Assembly (NCBI GenBank): GCA_025716815.1
Contig: JAIXMN010000015.1
Span: 310,001-374,000 of the forward strand
Direction of reading: 5' to 3'
Source of the DNA: Dichotomocladium elegans
Taxonomy: Eukaryota > Mucoromycota > Mucoromycetes > Mucorales > Lichtheimiaceae
Length of the DNA: 64,000 nucleotides
Every line of letters starts with the position of its first letter. Position 1 is the first letter of the stretch. A program made the position numbers and the translations under genes. Of this stretch, positions 24,435 to 35,645 are shown piece by piece. The notes below the pieces were generated by a model. That model did no database searches, was not told where the DNA came from, and worked only from the letters and a program-made list of their open reading frames with translations.

Positions 24435-25377
24435 ATGGCAGATAGTCAACACGATCGATTAACGGGCACAAAGCGATCGCGCTGTGATACAGAGGAGCAA
24501 CATGGTTTGCCAAGCCATTACACATTTACGTTTGTTCCGCGGCTTGCGCCCGGTCAAAGGCTGTTTGATTTCCACAATGACACTGAGCAGACAGGGCAGA
24601 AGGAGAACTGGAGCCCGGCCACGCTGGCAAGCCGCTATCGCCGTCGGCGACAAGGACATCAGCAGCAGCAACTCACGCATAGCATCCTGAACAGCAACAG
24701 CAACAACAACAACAGCAGCAGCTCCTCCTCCTCCAATCGCATCAGCATGACATTCGATCGCAAAGACGGGCGGGAACATGACCCGATGCTTTTGCGATCG
24801 TCTTCTCTGGCGTGGCATACCTATCTACCGCTTGCGTACAATATGGTCCTGCTGCTCCCACTTGTTTATATTCTCTTTTTCCTCGTCTACATGTTTCACC
24901 ACGACTTTCAGATGAAGACGAAGGCGCATCAAGCAGGTTCTTTCTTTCCTTTGTTGTTATTGTTGTGTACACAAACACGGTTTTTTGGTGTGTGCCTCTC
25001 ATACTAAATCAACATAAAGCAATCCTGCAAGATGTGCTGACCTGCGGGAAGAACTACGAAATCAATCAGTGCCATCCGTCCACACGCGTGCCTGCGCTCG
25101 AAGCCCAATGCCAGGCTTGGGAAATCTGCGCGAGCCAAAACCCGACCATGATATCAAGATCGGTGATACTCGGTGAAATGATGGGGGAGGCGCTCAATAG
25201 TTTCATTGATCCCATCTCCTTCAAGGCAGTGGTAAGTGGTCGAGAGATACCGAAGGAAATGCGGGAGGAGCTTATGTTTTGCTTGAAAAAAAAAAGATAT
25301 TCTATAGCATCCTGGTGATGCTCTTGGTGGTCAGCAACCTTCGATGGTTTAGTCATGCTCGGTTATCGAGTCGGTGA
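24435..25377 (+). CDS. BRL1: Brl1/Brr6-type nuclear envelope protein
   Basis: Three exons, 24435-24936, 25020-25231 and 25297-25377, giving 264 residues. The polar N-terminal half carries Asn and Ser runs. A membrane span (residues about 133-155, YNMVLLLPLVYILFFLVYMF) precedes a lumenal domain with the family's conserved cysteines (DVLTCGKNYEINQC, EAQCQAWEICA). A second hydrophobic segment closes the protein (IFYSILVMLLVVSNLRWF). This is the layout of the Brl1/Brr6 di-sulfide bridge nucleocytoplasmic transport domain. These proteins sit in the nuclear envelope and ER and assist nuclear pore assembly and membrane lipid balance. Four cysteines expected to form disulfides are present. Brl1 and Brr6 cannot be told apart from this sequence alone. 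Confidence 0.88.
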
Positions 25378-25506
25378 TCCACATAAGCCTGGCGGACCAA
25401 AAATGGGAACTCCGTTTCGGGGGGAGGAAAGAAAACAAAAGAAAAGGACACCCCTTCTCTCCACACATCCACCCCTACACACCCCATATATATATATATA
25501 TTCCCC

Positions 25507-26783
25507 ATGTCGACAAAGTCATTTACCGGTTCTCCTCATACAGTACGGTTCAGTTTCGTTCTCTCCATCACACGCCCTCCCTTTTCTCGCAATTATATCC
25601 CGTAATTAATAAACCTTACCGTGTCGTTTAGGATCAGGCCTTGGCTGGATTCGGTGCTGGCTTGGTATCGGCTATGATTCTTCATCCGCTCGATCTGATC
25701 AAGATCCGATTCCAAGGTGTGTGCGTATGGACAAAATGCTTTCCCCTCGTCCTCGACTTGACTCCTTTTTTTCCCCTTATTAGTCGATGTCAGGCGGCGA
25801 TCTGAAAAACGGCCGTTGATAGGCGGCACAGTGAAAGCGTTCCGGGAGATTGTGAAGAACGAAGGTATTTTTCGTGGACTTTACCGGGGCGTGACACCCA
25901 GTATGGCAGGCGCTACCGCGAGTTGGGGTTTTTACTTTGGATGGTAAATGGCAGGGAGGCAAAACGTTGAAAAAGGCAATGCATGTGTGTGTGTATGTAT
26001 GTGCTCAAAAGTGAGCAAACAAAAAAAATAGGTATAGCTTCATCAAGAAGCACATGCGGAAAGACGATCGTGGTAAACTTTCTGCGACGCAGCACTTGCT
26101 CGCATCCGCTGAAGCAGGCAAGTCCTTTAGTTATCTTTTTTTTTTCTTGTCATTTTTGGGTACACTGAACTTCATTGTGCTCTCTCTCTCTCTCTTTTTC
26201 TCCCGTCTCCCCTCACACAGGTGCCTTGACGGCCCTGATGACTAATCCCTTCTGGGTGGTCAAGACACGCATGTGTACGACGACACGCTGCACACCAGAC
26301 GCATACACCGGCCTGTGGAACGGATTGAAACGCCTGGCACAAGAGGAGGGCCTCCGGGGCTTGTATCGCGGCATTGTGCCCGCCCTGTTTGGCGTCTCGC
26401 ATGGCGCCATCCAGTTCATGGCTTATGAAGAACTCAAAAAATGGCGAAACGATGTGCGCAAGCGCGCAGGTACCGCCGCCGCAGACGAGTTGGACGCCAA
26501 GCTTGACAACGGAGAGTACCTTGTCATGGCTGCCTCCTCCAAGGTCGTTGCCTCCGTCACCACTTACCCATATCAAGTCCTCAAAAGCCGTCTCCAGGAC
26601 CGGTCCACGCGCGACACTTATACCGGCGTCGTGGATTGCTTCCGGAAAACACTAGCCGCTGAAGGCTGGGGCGGGTTTTATAAGGGCCTAGCTCCTAACA
26701 TCATCCGCGTTCTGCCTGGTACCTGCATCACATTTCTCGTCTATGAAAACCTCAGTCAGTTCTTCAAAGAACATGCATCTTAA
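25507..26783 (+). CDS. FLX1: Mitochondrial carrier, FAD/folate type
   Basis: Five exons, 25507-25542, 25632-25716, 25784-25943, 26032-26117 and 26221-26783, giving 309 residues, the usual carrier length. Three carrier repeats are visible with signatures HPLDLIKIRFQ, TNPFWVVKTRM and TYPYQVLKSRLQD. Each is followed by the matching G-x-x-x-G-hydrophobic loop (FRGLYRGVTPSM, LRGLYRGIVPALFG, WGGFYKGLAPNIIRV). The TNPFWVVKTR form of repeat 2 is characteristic of the SLC25A32/Flx1 group, which moves FAD or folate across the mitochondrial inner membrane. Substrate is inferred from that signature. The last intron has a GC donor (GCAAGT at 26118). The gene starts only 129 bases after the upstream stop codon, so its promoter is very compact. 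Confidence 0.9.
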
Positions 26784-27023
26784 AAAAAGATACTATTCAA
26801 AAAAAAAAAAGGAAAGAAAGGAAACATAACGGAGATGGACAATGGAGAGGTGATCATAATTGTAGAGTGTATCAACGCGGCGGTGGGGAGGGAGAGTCTT
26901 AAAGAGAAGGAGGACAGCGGATATCTGGAAGAACAGTGGGAGGTAGTGGACTATTAGGCGACGGATGGGGGGAGGTTACGAACATCCCTCACTGTCTCTT
27001 CTAAAATAAAAATAATTGTCTGT

Positions 27024-28665
27024 CTAGTTTTGAGGACCCTGCAGGAAGGTATAACCTAGAATGGCCAAGAGGCAGACCATGATTGGAAGCACCCAGTTCG
27101 TATTCGTAGACGACTTCTTGGATACTGCGGATGAAGACTTTGAGCTGTTGGCCTCAATCCATTGTTCAATCTAAGAAGAGACAGTTGGCTTTGCCGGTTT
27201 TTTTCTCTTTGCATAAATAAACCCAACTCGAAGTCGTTACCTTGCCAACAGCAATGGAAATATCCATAAAGTGAGGGTCACTGGCCTCATTCTTCTTGGA
27301 GATGACGCGGACGTACTGTCTAAAGATTTCAACGACGTTGTCCATGTCTTTGCTGGCGAGGATGAGCTTGACAGCCTCGCCCTTGCGAATCTTGACGTTG
27401 CGGTGAAAGACGTCATAGTTATTAAAGACCAAGGCGAGGGTGGCAATCGCCATGGTCTGGGGAATGGCGCAAAAATTGAAGACAGACTGGTTCTTGAGCT
27501 GGCCAAGATAGGTTAGAACGTCAGGAACCTGCTCGAGGACATTGAGGACCATGGCGTTCAAGCATGCCCGGGCCTTGTGTGCCATGTCTGGCTTGATAAA
27601 GTCCTCAAAGTTCTCTGCATATGCTCCCCAGATCTCGCGAGGCCAGAACTGGCGACCATCCTCAAGATCCTCTCGAAAATCTCGAATGATGTTCGTCTTC
27701 TGGAGGAACAGGCCCATGTTGTTCGAGAGCCTCTTGTTCTCCGCCACCTGCGGCGACTCGAGCCCAGACGCAGCAAATAGATCCGAGAGACCATATCCCA
27801 CAAGACCAGCCACATAATGGCAGTACAGGTCAAAGTCGGCCACTGATGCCACCGACGTATTCTCGCGATGCTCTCCCGTCGCATAATCGGCCATGCCATT
27901 GCCCATCTTATGGGTGATATCTGCAATCACCACCTGGAATTTACTGTCCAGTCGCAGGAATTCATCAATCACCACGTCAAAATGCACAAGCAGGTCACGG
28001 TCCTTCTCGTTGGGCCCATCTACAAAAGAATTCGATCTGAGTATATACACAGTCAACATTGCTGGATGGTCTGCCAGACGGTCCGTCCGGCGCGCGTGAC
28101 AACGTACTCTCATGGAATGTCCAACCGCGCTGATAGATAATCTTATCAAACGACCGGAGAAGCTCAACCTTGCGTTCAAGCGGAAGGGACATGTCGTCCT
28201 CAATTGTATCAAGTCCACGAAGCACCAAGTAGAAGAGGCATACCTACGATATATCCAATCGCAATGAATATCGCCTGTCCCTGACCCCCCTTCCTGAATT
28301 GCTGTCCAAGTCACCCCCCGGCCTTCTCTCCCCGGAATAACCACATGACAAGCACATAAAAGTAATAAAAAAGACGGGGACTTGCTTACCGCGTCACGGA
28401 GCTGATCGTCGAGTTCTTGAATGACAGCAGCAAAACTACGCGATGTCTAAGGAGATGATGTTATTCTTTTCCGATTCAGAAACGTGATCTCGGAAGTGAG
28501 AAGACATACTCTTTCTAAGAATTCATAGCATTTTCTCTTGCCCTCATCCGTGGCAAGCCGTTCTTGGTGTCTGCTGATGTTTTCTGATTTGGATGAGAAC
28601 TTGTAGGTAATGAGGGCCTGAAGCTCAGAAGGCTTGGTGATGGATTGCAAAAGAACATTCAACAT
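27024..28665 (-). CDS. ERG9: Squalene synthase
   Basis: Five exons on the minus strand, 28665-28510, 28446-28390, 28243-28108, 28019-27241 and 27170-27024, giving 424 residues. The enzyme joins two farnesyl diphosphates to squalene using NADPH and Mg2+, the first committed step of sterol synthesis, at the ER membrane. Visible signatures: [11 protein letters not shown]; the first aspartate-rich motif DTIEDD (near residue 83); GMADYA; the tyrosine region [10 protein letters not shown]; and the second aspartate-rich motif [14 protein letters not shown]. The C-terminus has a single hydrophobic anchor ([18 protein letters not shown]), as in other squalene synthases. The start at 28665 gives the expected N-terminal length. 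All introns are GT-AG. Confidence 0.95.
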
Positions 28666-29864
28666 TGAGAATGGAGAGAAGGGTACTGAATAAGAGATGA
28701 GCAAAAGGAGGATAAGAGAAAGAGAGAAAGGGAGACGTGTATGTATCTGCGTATGTGTCTCTCTCCGTGTCTTTGAGTGTCTTTCGAGTGTGAATTGGTT
28801 CTCTTGAATTTTCGCCGAAAAAAAAAAAGTTGGGTACAAAGCGCACAACTCCGCCAGGAAACTCAATGCTTCTTTCCTTCATGGATCTTGACCCACCTTG
28901 TCCTGGAAAACCCCAATTAAAAGACTCACATAACTGCGTCGGCTGCTGCATAAAACAAAATATAGAGACTCTTTACAGTCCAAAGACTGATCCTTTGGAC
29001 GGCGATAGAAAAAACAAGCAAGCACGGTGTCACACACGTACCGGACATAAAGCTGGTGCTACAGAACGAGCCATTATGTATTATTCCATAGCGTGGTCTA
29101 TAGGGGAATATGTGGACATGGGATACTCTCTCATTATCAGACGCGAGATCAATATCGAGGTCAACTTGCCCTCCGTCAGGCTCAAAATTGAACGGCTGGA
29201 GGACATATCGATGGTCTGTGTTTGATGATTTGTAGCTGAAGGGGGGGTCTTCGGAGGGATCCATTGACGAATAACTCTTCACCAGAGCTCGAGACGATTG
29301 TAATGTCATTGTCATCGGAATTGTATCATTGTCATTTGTCCGCTCCTCAGGGACGGATACACTCAATGAATGAATGCGCTACTATGTGACTCTTACAACT
29401 CGATATTTGGAAAGAACTAATCAGGTATGGACGAGAAGCTGCAACAGAATAAAGACGCATTTGCACAGTACAATAACCCTCGCCCGAAAAAGCGGATATA
29501 TATTCACGTATTTCAATGAACTCAAGCCTTACCGCTTCAGCTATAACGACAACATTATAAATATCCCGCATAATATCTTTCCTGCCGACTTTTACTATAG
29601 CTTTCAGCGAAATAACATTCACCATGATTGCCCCTAGGCTTTCGCATGTCTTGCAATAGGTTCTTTTCGGAAAGGCTCAACCGTATAGCTACTGTACTCA
29701 AGTACGAGTGAGGTAAGTATGAGGGGTTTATAGAGATCGGCATCACCTCTGGTGATATATTTTTTGTAATTCAGTTTTCAGTGTGTGTGTGTGTGTTTGT
29801 CATCTTACAGTGTTGTGCTCTTGTGAGATATTAAGTACTTTTTATTTCTATTTTATCCTGGGGC
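28666..29864. other. Intergenic region with weak open frames
   Basis: About 1.2 kb between two minus-strand genes. The ERG9 promoter lies here, with a purine-rich leader at about 28,690-28,740 on the + strand. A minus-strand open frame over 28,926-29,366 has an acidic, protein-like stretch (NFEPDGGQVDLDIDLASDNE) followed by hydrophobic residues. It has no recognisable family and no clear splice partners, so I do not call it a gene. Confidence 0.35.
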
Positions 29865-30897
29865 TCAGTGCGCAATGAAATCCATCACTGCGTCCAATTC
29901 ATCCTTCTCAACGGAGCACACTTCAAATTGTACGTCGTTATCCAACTGATCAAGGTGGAAGTCTTCACCTTCATAACCCAGAAAAGCCTCCTGTTCTTCA
30001 TTGCCATCGGTCGCCTGCTTCTCCACGGCCGCTGTTCGAGTGCTTCGAAGTCGATTCCTAGTTGGTAGATCAAAATATTACCTTAGCTCCCACCCTGACA
30101 CTCTCCCGCATCCATTATATATGAATCATTTCAATTACATTTCCGCCTCCAGCCGCTGGATAATCTTTTCTTTGGGCAGGGCAGTGATCATATCGGCCTT
30201 GTTACAAACAATAAGGACAGGAATAGACTGTTGCTGAACCTTGCGCTCAGCAAGTACGTTGTAGAGGTATTCTCCCACCTCCCGGACCTGCCGAGCAATC
30301 GTGGTGCTGTCTACTAGAAACACAATGGATCGTGTCACGGGCAAAAACTCGGTATATCGTAGGCGGACACGTTCATGACCGGGAATATCAACGAGATCAA
30401 AAGTCTATTGGAAGGTGTGACAGGGCGTAAGCGATATCTGCATTCCATCATCCCTCTCTCCAGCTTTGCCTTCCTTCATTCTGTCGATTATCCCCCCCAA
30501 TCCAGTGCATTTCTTCTTTTAATTTACCTTGGAACCCACAACCAAGGGTCCTTCATTCTCCTTCATCGAAGTTACTGTAGGCACGAACTTGCCGTACCGT
30601 AGCTTAATCTCGGCATGTTAGCATGACATACCATTCACAGACTGTATATACCATCTACCCGTGTATACAACGCAGTTTTCCCTGCATCGCTAATGCCCAA
30701 CAAAAGGATCGTGTTTTTGGCTGATTTTTGCTTCAAGAATACAGCAATGACAACTGATGAAGGTACCATCAAATGCTTTGAATTAATAAAACTACACAAC
30801 TGGGCCATATGCAACTCTTTCTTTCCTTGTTACCTGCGATGAGTGCAACGACAAGCGCCGCAAGGGCTGTCAATGATAACCAGGTGGGAAGGAGCAT
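29865..30897 (-). CDS. SRPRB: Signal recognition particle receptor beta subunit
   Basis: Five exons on the minus strand, 30897-30834, 30753-30659, 30602-30528, 30404-30139 and 30057-29865, giving 230 residues. An N-terminal membrane span (WLSLTALAALVVALIA) anchors the protein in the ER. The GTPase domain follows, with G1 GISDAGKT (residues 41-48), switch region FVPTVTSMKENEG, G3 DIPGHER and G4 NKAD. The C-terminus is acidic and ends near a VQFEVCSV strand that fits the G5 region. By family it anchors the receptor alpha subunit and helps deliver ribosome-nascent chain complexes to the translocon. The gene is divergent from the STB6-like gene with about 180 bases between start codons, so the promoters must overlap. 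Confidence 0.9.
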
Positions 30898-31076
30898 ACG
30901 ACGGGAGAAAAAAGGGGGCGGCGGTGGTTGTGCTTTCTCCGCGAACAATAGGTGTGGGTTAGAAAGGCCCCAACCGGAGATTTGATCTAGTGAGTTAAAC
31001 GCTTTTTTCTTTCTTTTATCGGAATCTTTCTTTCCATCCACCCACCGCCCACCCTCGTCCATCCCTAGACAGACGA

Positions 31077-34000
31077 ATGCATTACGACAGGAAGCAGTTC
31101 GTCTTCGTGGAGCGGAAGAAGACATTGCAGCTAGCGGAGTCATGTGGCATCGGCATTGTGAAAGAGGAAGAATATCTCTATGGCTATCAAATTTACATTA
31201 TCGAACAATGGTACAATAACAGAGCGCGCTACTTTATAGACGTCCAGCCGCCATTGACTTAAATCTCTCAACTGGCTCGGCTTTTTCCATTTTTTTCTTT
31301 CAGGCTTTGCGATCGCAGTATCACATCCAACACTGTCAAGGTGTTTACGGGAAACCAAAGTCATGCTGTAAATAAAGAGCTATTACCACAGTCGAAGCCC
31401 TACCCGTCACCTGACATAATCCGTTTGTTCTCCATTCAAACTCCCTTTTTTACCGCCTCTATGCCGCCAAAATAGATTAAAGTATGCGTTTTGAGTATTT
31501 CCACAGCAGAGCTTCAGCATCCACGACCTGAGATTCAGTCCTTCTTCAACACATACGCACCTCTCAAACTCAAATCTGTAAGTTAACTCACCGGGATTAT
31601 AGTTCCAAGGGGCGAAAACTACCACATCCTGCTTTTGTCGAAGAAGATGAAATTTTCTGATGATATAGGCTATTTTTTGACAAATAGACAGATCTGGGTG
31701 AAATCATGCTGACAGATCCCAGTGAGCTACCGTGCGATATGGATATGGTACTTATTCCGGATGGAGACTATGATAAGTGGATCAACCAAGCATACGTCAA
31801 CATCAATCTGCGGCGGACCAGCTGCACCGGGCGTAGTGCACTTAACTTGAACAAACCAAAGCAAGTGTTCTTTTTCTGTTTTGCGTTATGTTTGCGCATA
31901 GATGACATGCGCCGCTGACCAAATATGCATCATATGTGCGTATATTTGCAATAGTCCGGCCTCTGAAGAAAAATTCCGGTCTATTTATAAGATAGCAGAT
32001 ACTGTCAACTTTGAATCTGCCGTGATCAAATTAGTGGCTATTGCGCAAGTGGCCTTGTACCTATTCAATCTGCTAAAACGGGATTACATTGACGGCTTAA
32101 TCTGTAACGAAACCACAAAAGCATTTGGTGAATTCTATGCAAGGTATCACCCACACAAATCCCCGGATGTAAGATTCTGCGTTTTGTCTATTGCACAATC
32201 AGAGTGACGCAAGCTCACCCGTACCCATAAAATAAAATAGTACCAAGTCAAAGAACCATGGATGGAACCACATCTACTCGCGGCTCTTATCAGCAAGATA
32301 ATAATGTGCAGAAACAAGCTTCATGCATATAACTTTACAGTATGTAGAGATTCTCCGTCATTCAATTCTATGTAGTCGCTTGTTAACTGGAAGACAGACG
32401 ATCAAAGACCCGTTCATCGATTTTGAAGAATTTCGATTCGATATAGATAATTATCAGCGCTCCAAGGGACTGAAGCGGACGAAATTTCTGGATTTGGCCA
32501 CTCTGGAGAAATTGAATGAGCACACCATCAACCAACTTAAAGTGCGCAATGTCATCAAATCCAAGTTGGATGATATCTCAGGCAGGTTGGGCTGTATTTC
32601 TAGGGCGAACCACATCGTAACATGTACATGTAGGCGTGAGTAACTCGCCACTTTTTAGCGAGTCGTCCGATCCAGAGGTTTTTAGGCATCATGCTACCAT
32701 GGAGAGCTTACGGGCTATCTGGCGCCCACGACTAAGGAATTTTCAGAGCGGTGATGCGGAAAAGCCGCAGCATGAACTATTGCATATGATCAAAGGGATG
32801 TCTGCGCGTACAACTCGCACAAGCGGAGCTGCAGCCGAGATGATATCTAAATTTGCTGGATCTTTACCGTGGGTCGAAAATAAGCAAAACTCGTTTGCGC
32901 GACAGCGATCGCGGCGGCGTAATGCTGCAGCAGCGGCAGCAGCAAAAACAACAGCTAATACGGGACCGACACCGCCTACTGGTTCTGTACCACACGTTGA
33001 TGCCCCGATAACGACGAGTGTTATGCCGCCCCTGGGAACATATCCAACAAACGTTCAAGTAACTACGCCAAACGGCATCTCTACAGTAGAAGATGTGTTT
33101 TATCCTCCTTCTAGGGAAGAAATCGATAACGAAAACCGAAGGGTAGCTATAGAATCCAACTTCTCGTCCGATGAGAGCTCTTATAAATCAGATTCAGAAT
33201 ACCTTCCTCCATGGCAACACTCATCCGAGCGGCAAGGTACGGTAGCACACAATCCTTCATTGAAGAAACCTCTGAAAGGATGATATCATCTTTAGAAACT
33301 CCTTCGCCACCAGTTGGCCTCCAATCCCCAGCTGTCCCTGATTTCGGTGCGAGACAATCGATCGCATCGCCGGCCTCGATCTGCCGTGACACAGCTAGTC
33401 CTATGAGTGACATCGTGGCCAACGGCGCGAACGACTTTGTGCCGCTTGCAAATGCACGCCGCGTACCACGGCGGACGCGGTCAGCATCTGACAGCGTCGT
33501 GTCCGTTCATCACAGCCTTCCGTTCGAGGCTCCTCGGGAGAAACCGGTGATCCTTCACCGTGCGAGCTCGCTGTCTATGATACCCACAATGAACACCAAT
33601 GCGCTGTATAATATCCACAATGATGATAGCGACGCGGACATACATCATCGCCTCTACCCGCGGCTTGACTATTCTGGCGAGGACGGATCAGTGCAGTTGC
33701 GGCCTTCGGTAACAATGGATATTGAAACATACTTAGTGTTCGAAAAGCTGCAGCGGCAGCATGCCGCCCTTCGGGAGGCTTACGGACAGCTTCAGAAGGT
33801 GGCGAAAGTCTACGAGCGGTGCGCGGACCAGCTGCGGACAACGTATCTGCGGCGGTCCACAGAATACGAAAAGGTTGAGCGGACAGCTCGTATGGTGATG
33901 GATCAACAGGTCGAGACTGAAAACCATCTTAAGGATGTCGAGGATGCTAGCGCGAAACTGCATTATGAGCTTAACGTGCTTAACGAGAATCTTAAAGACG

Positions 34001-34158
34001 TGGAGGAAAATGTGTCCACTTTCTATGGCAAGGTCAGTCTCCTCGAGCGCAAGATGCATGAGTCGCAACAGTCCATTACGACCATGTTGATTATTGGCAA
34101 CTACTTTGACTATTACTGGCAAAAAGTCAAGAGCTGGATTGGATGGACCAATTCTTGA
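31077..34158 (+). CDS. STB6-like (Sin3-binding related) fungal protein
   Basis: Nine exons: 31077-31210, 31304-31367, 31476-31577, 31688-31860, 31955-32168, 32241-32339, 32398-32581, 32634-33236 and 33296-34158, giving 811 residues. The N-terminal domain has the pattern of the STB6-like fungal family: FVFVERKKTLQLAESCGIGI, EEEYLYGYQIYIIEQWLCDR, then TVKVFTGN and an IKVCVLSIS strand. The middle is helical and polar. The C-terminal part is low complexity, then a coiled coil (near 33,740-34,090), ending in a hydrophobic and aromatic segment (TTMLIIGNYFDYYWQKVKSW). Yeast Stb2/Stb6 were found through binding to the Sin3 corepressor, so a chromatin link is possible; the terminal segment could instead be a membrane association site. 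Intron 4 has a GC donor (GCAAGT at 31861). Intron 7 may be GC-AG (32582-32633) or GT-AG (32586-32640), differing by one residue. Confidence 0.7.
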
Positions 34159-34464
34159 ACTGCCATCCTATGAATAATACATCCCGATATATCACCCACG
34201 TAGCGCACTCCCCCCCAACATATATACATATAATACAAGAAAGCGGACGTATATAGCCACACTTATCATCCACCTGCTCTCGTTCGAATTAACAGCTATT
34301 ACCATCCACATGCTGTTGCAATTATCTTCGCTGAGCCGATCAAAATCCCATATTTTGCGTAATAAAAAAACAACGTTGTTTTGTTGGAATCTTGATCGAA
34401 ACATCTTGACTTTAGGCTGAAGCAAACAGCTGATTTTGGGGAGTTGTTTTATTTCTTGTTGAAA
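34159..34464. other. Short intergenic region between convergent genes
   Basis: About 305 bases between the stop codons of the STB6-like gene and eS28. AT-rich, with a TATATACATATAATA stretch near 34,221. No gene seen; probably 3' untranslated sequence of both genes. Confidence 0.4.
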
Positions 34465-34895
34465 TTAACGAAGACGACGGGCCTCGCGTTCGGATTCCAA
34501 AAGGCAGAGAATGTCATTCTCGCGGACGGGACCCTTGACGTTGCGGATAATGCTGCGGGCAGTGTCGTCCATGAATTCAACGCGGACCTGAGTGACGCCA
34601 CCACGGGAGCCAGTACGGCCAAGAACCTTGATAACACGGGCGAGCTTCACGGGCTGCTTTTGGGCGTCCTGCGATGACAAAAAAGATTAGAGACAATGTT
34701 CAAAAGATTTAAAATGAAGGGGCGAGAGCGGTGAGTGATGGTAGTGGAAAGTTGCCTGGATCGATCATCGTTCCCGAGCGTCTCATCCAGTCATCTAACC
34801 AACCATCCATCCATCCATCCATTCATTCATCTGAATTTCCACTATTCTATTGTTGCTCTGTCATGTCGGTTCGTTTTGTTTCTTTAACTCACCAT
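34465..34895 (-). CDS. RPS28: 40S ribosomal protein eS28
   Basis: Two coding exons on the minus strand, 34895-34893 and 34668-34465, giving 68 residues, the normal eS28 length. The sequence is almost diagnostic: [19 protein letters not shown], then [30 protein letters not shown] and the basic end REARRLR. It is a component of the small ribosomal subunit at the mRNA exit region. The first coding exon is only the ATG, followed directly by a GTGAGT donor. The 224-base intron ends in CATCGCAG before GAC. This start is chosen because no other in-frame ATG precedes the conserved sequence and the frame upstream of exon 2 has no ATG. An early intron is common in fungal ribosomal protein genes. Confidence 0.93.
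34803..34830. repeat. CCAT/TTCA tetranucleotide repeat in eS28 intron
   Basis: Tandem CCAT units followed by TTCA units inside the long intron of the eS28 gene. Confidence 0.75.
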
Positions 34896-35645
34896 ATTGT
34901 ATATCGCACCTGGAGATAGAGAAGGTTTCTTATGCCAGCAGGCCGCTCTGCCCCATCTACCAGCCCCCCAACCCCGGGTGAGGTTTGGGAGAGTGAGTGT
35001 ATGATTCAACTCCGCCAAATCAGGAGGCCCTATTTTTTGTGGCTGTCCCAAATGTGCTGCTAAACCAGCCCCATTATTGAACTCCTTTGTGGAAACCCAG
35101 ATGCCTATAGCAATATTCAGTTTCTTGTTTATTGTATTGACAACATCCTCAAGACGCACTTCAATGGCGATCCGTTTCATCCAAGAAAAGAGGCGGGCTC
35201 AGAAAAAATTGGGAATGCGAAGGCTTGAGCAAGAGTTTTAGATCATGTACCACTTTACGCTGGTATGACAGTAGACGCATGCGCAGCATGATGCCGCACG
35301 ACGTTTTAGCATCTGCCTGTGTGACACATAAAAAAAAGAAGCGACGCTCCGTCCCTTCGCGCTTGTTGAATTTTACACCTTACAGAATCCGTGGATTTTG
35401 AGGGGAAAGGCATTCATTTCCTCGCGGTCAAAAGCGTAAAAAGGGAAGACCTCATCGGGCTTCCATGGCAGCGAGATCGAGAGACCTCCAAATCTTTTTT
35501 AAGCAACACTCGAGGGCGCGCACATGGGATAAAGCGGAACACGGGATTCGTGTAACCTTTCTATAAAAAGCAGCTTTTCAACATCAACTTGTTTGGCATC
35601 CCATCCTTGTTTCTCTTCCCTTTTTTTTTTCATTTATTCCTCACC
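34896..35645. promoter_or_regulatory. Divergent intergenic region
   Basis: About 750 bases between eS28 (minus) and the Mid2-like gene (+). Contains promoter sequence for both. A minus-strand open frame over 34,884-35,180 overlaps the eS28 leader and has no recognisable motif, so it is not called. Confidence 0.4.
35562..35569 (+). promoter_or_regulatory. TATA-like element of the Mid2-like gene
   Basis: TATAAAAA about 77 bases before the ATG at 35646, with a C/T-rich leader between them. Position and sequence fit a fungal TATA box; not proven. Confidence 0.5.
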
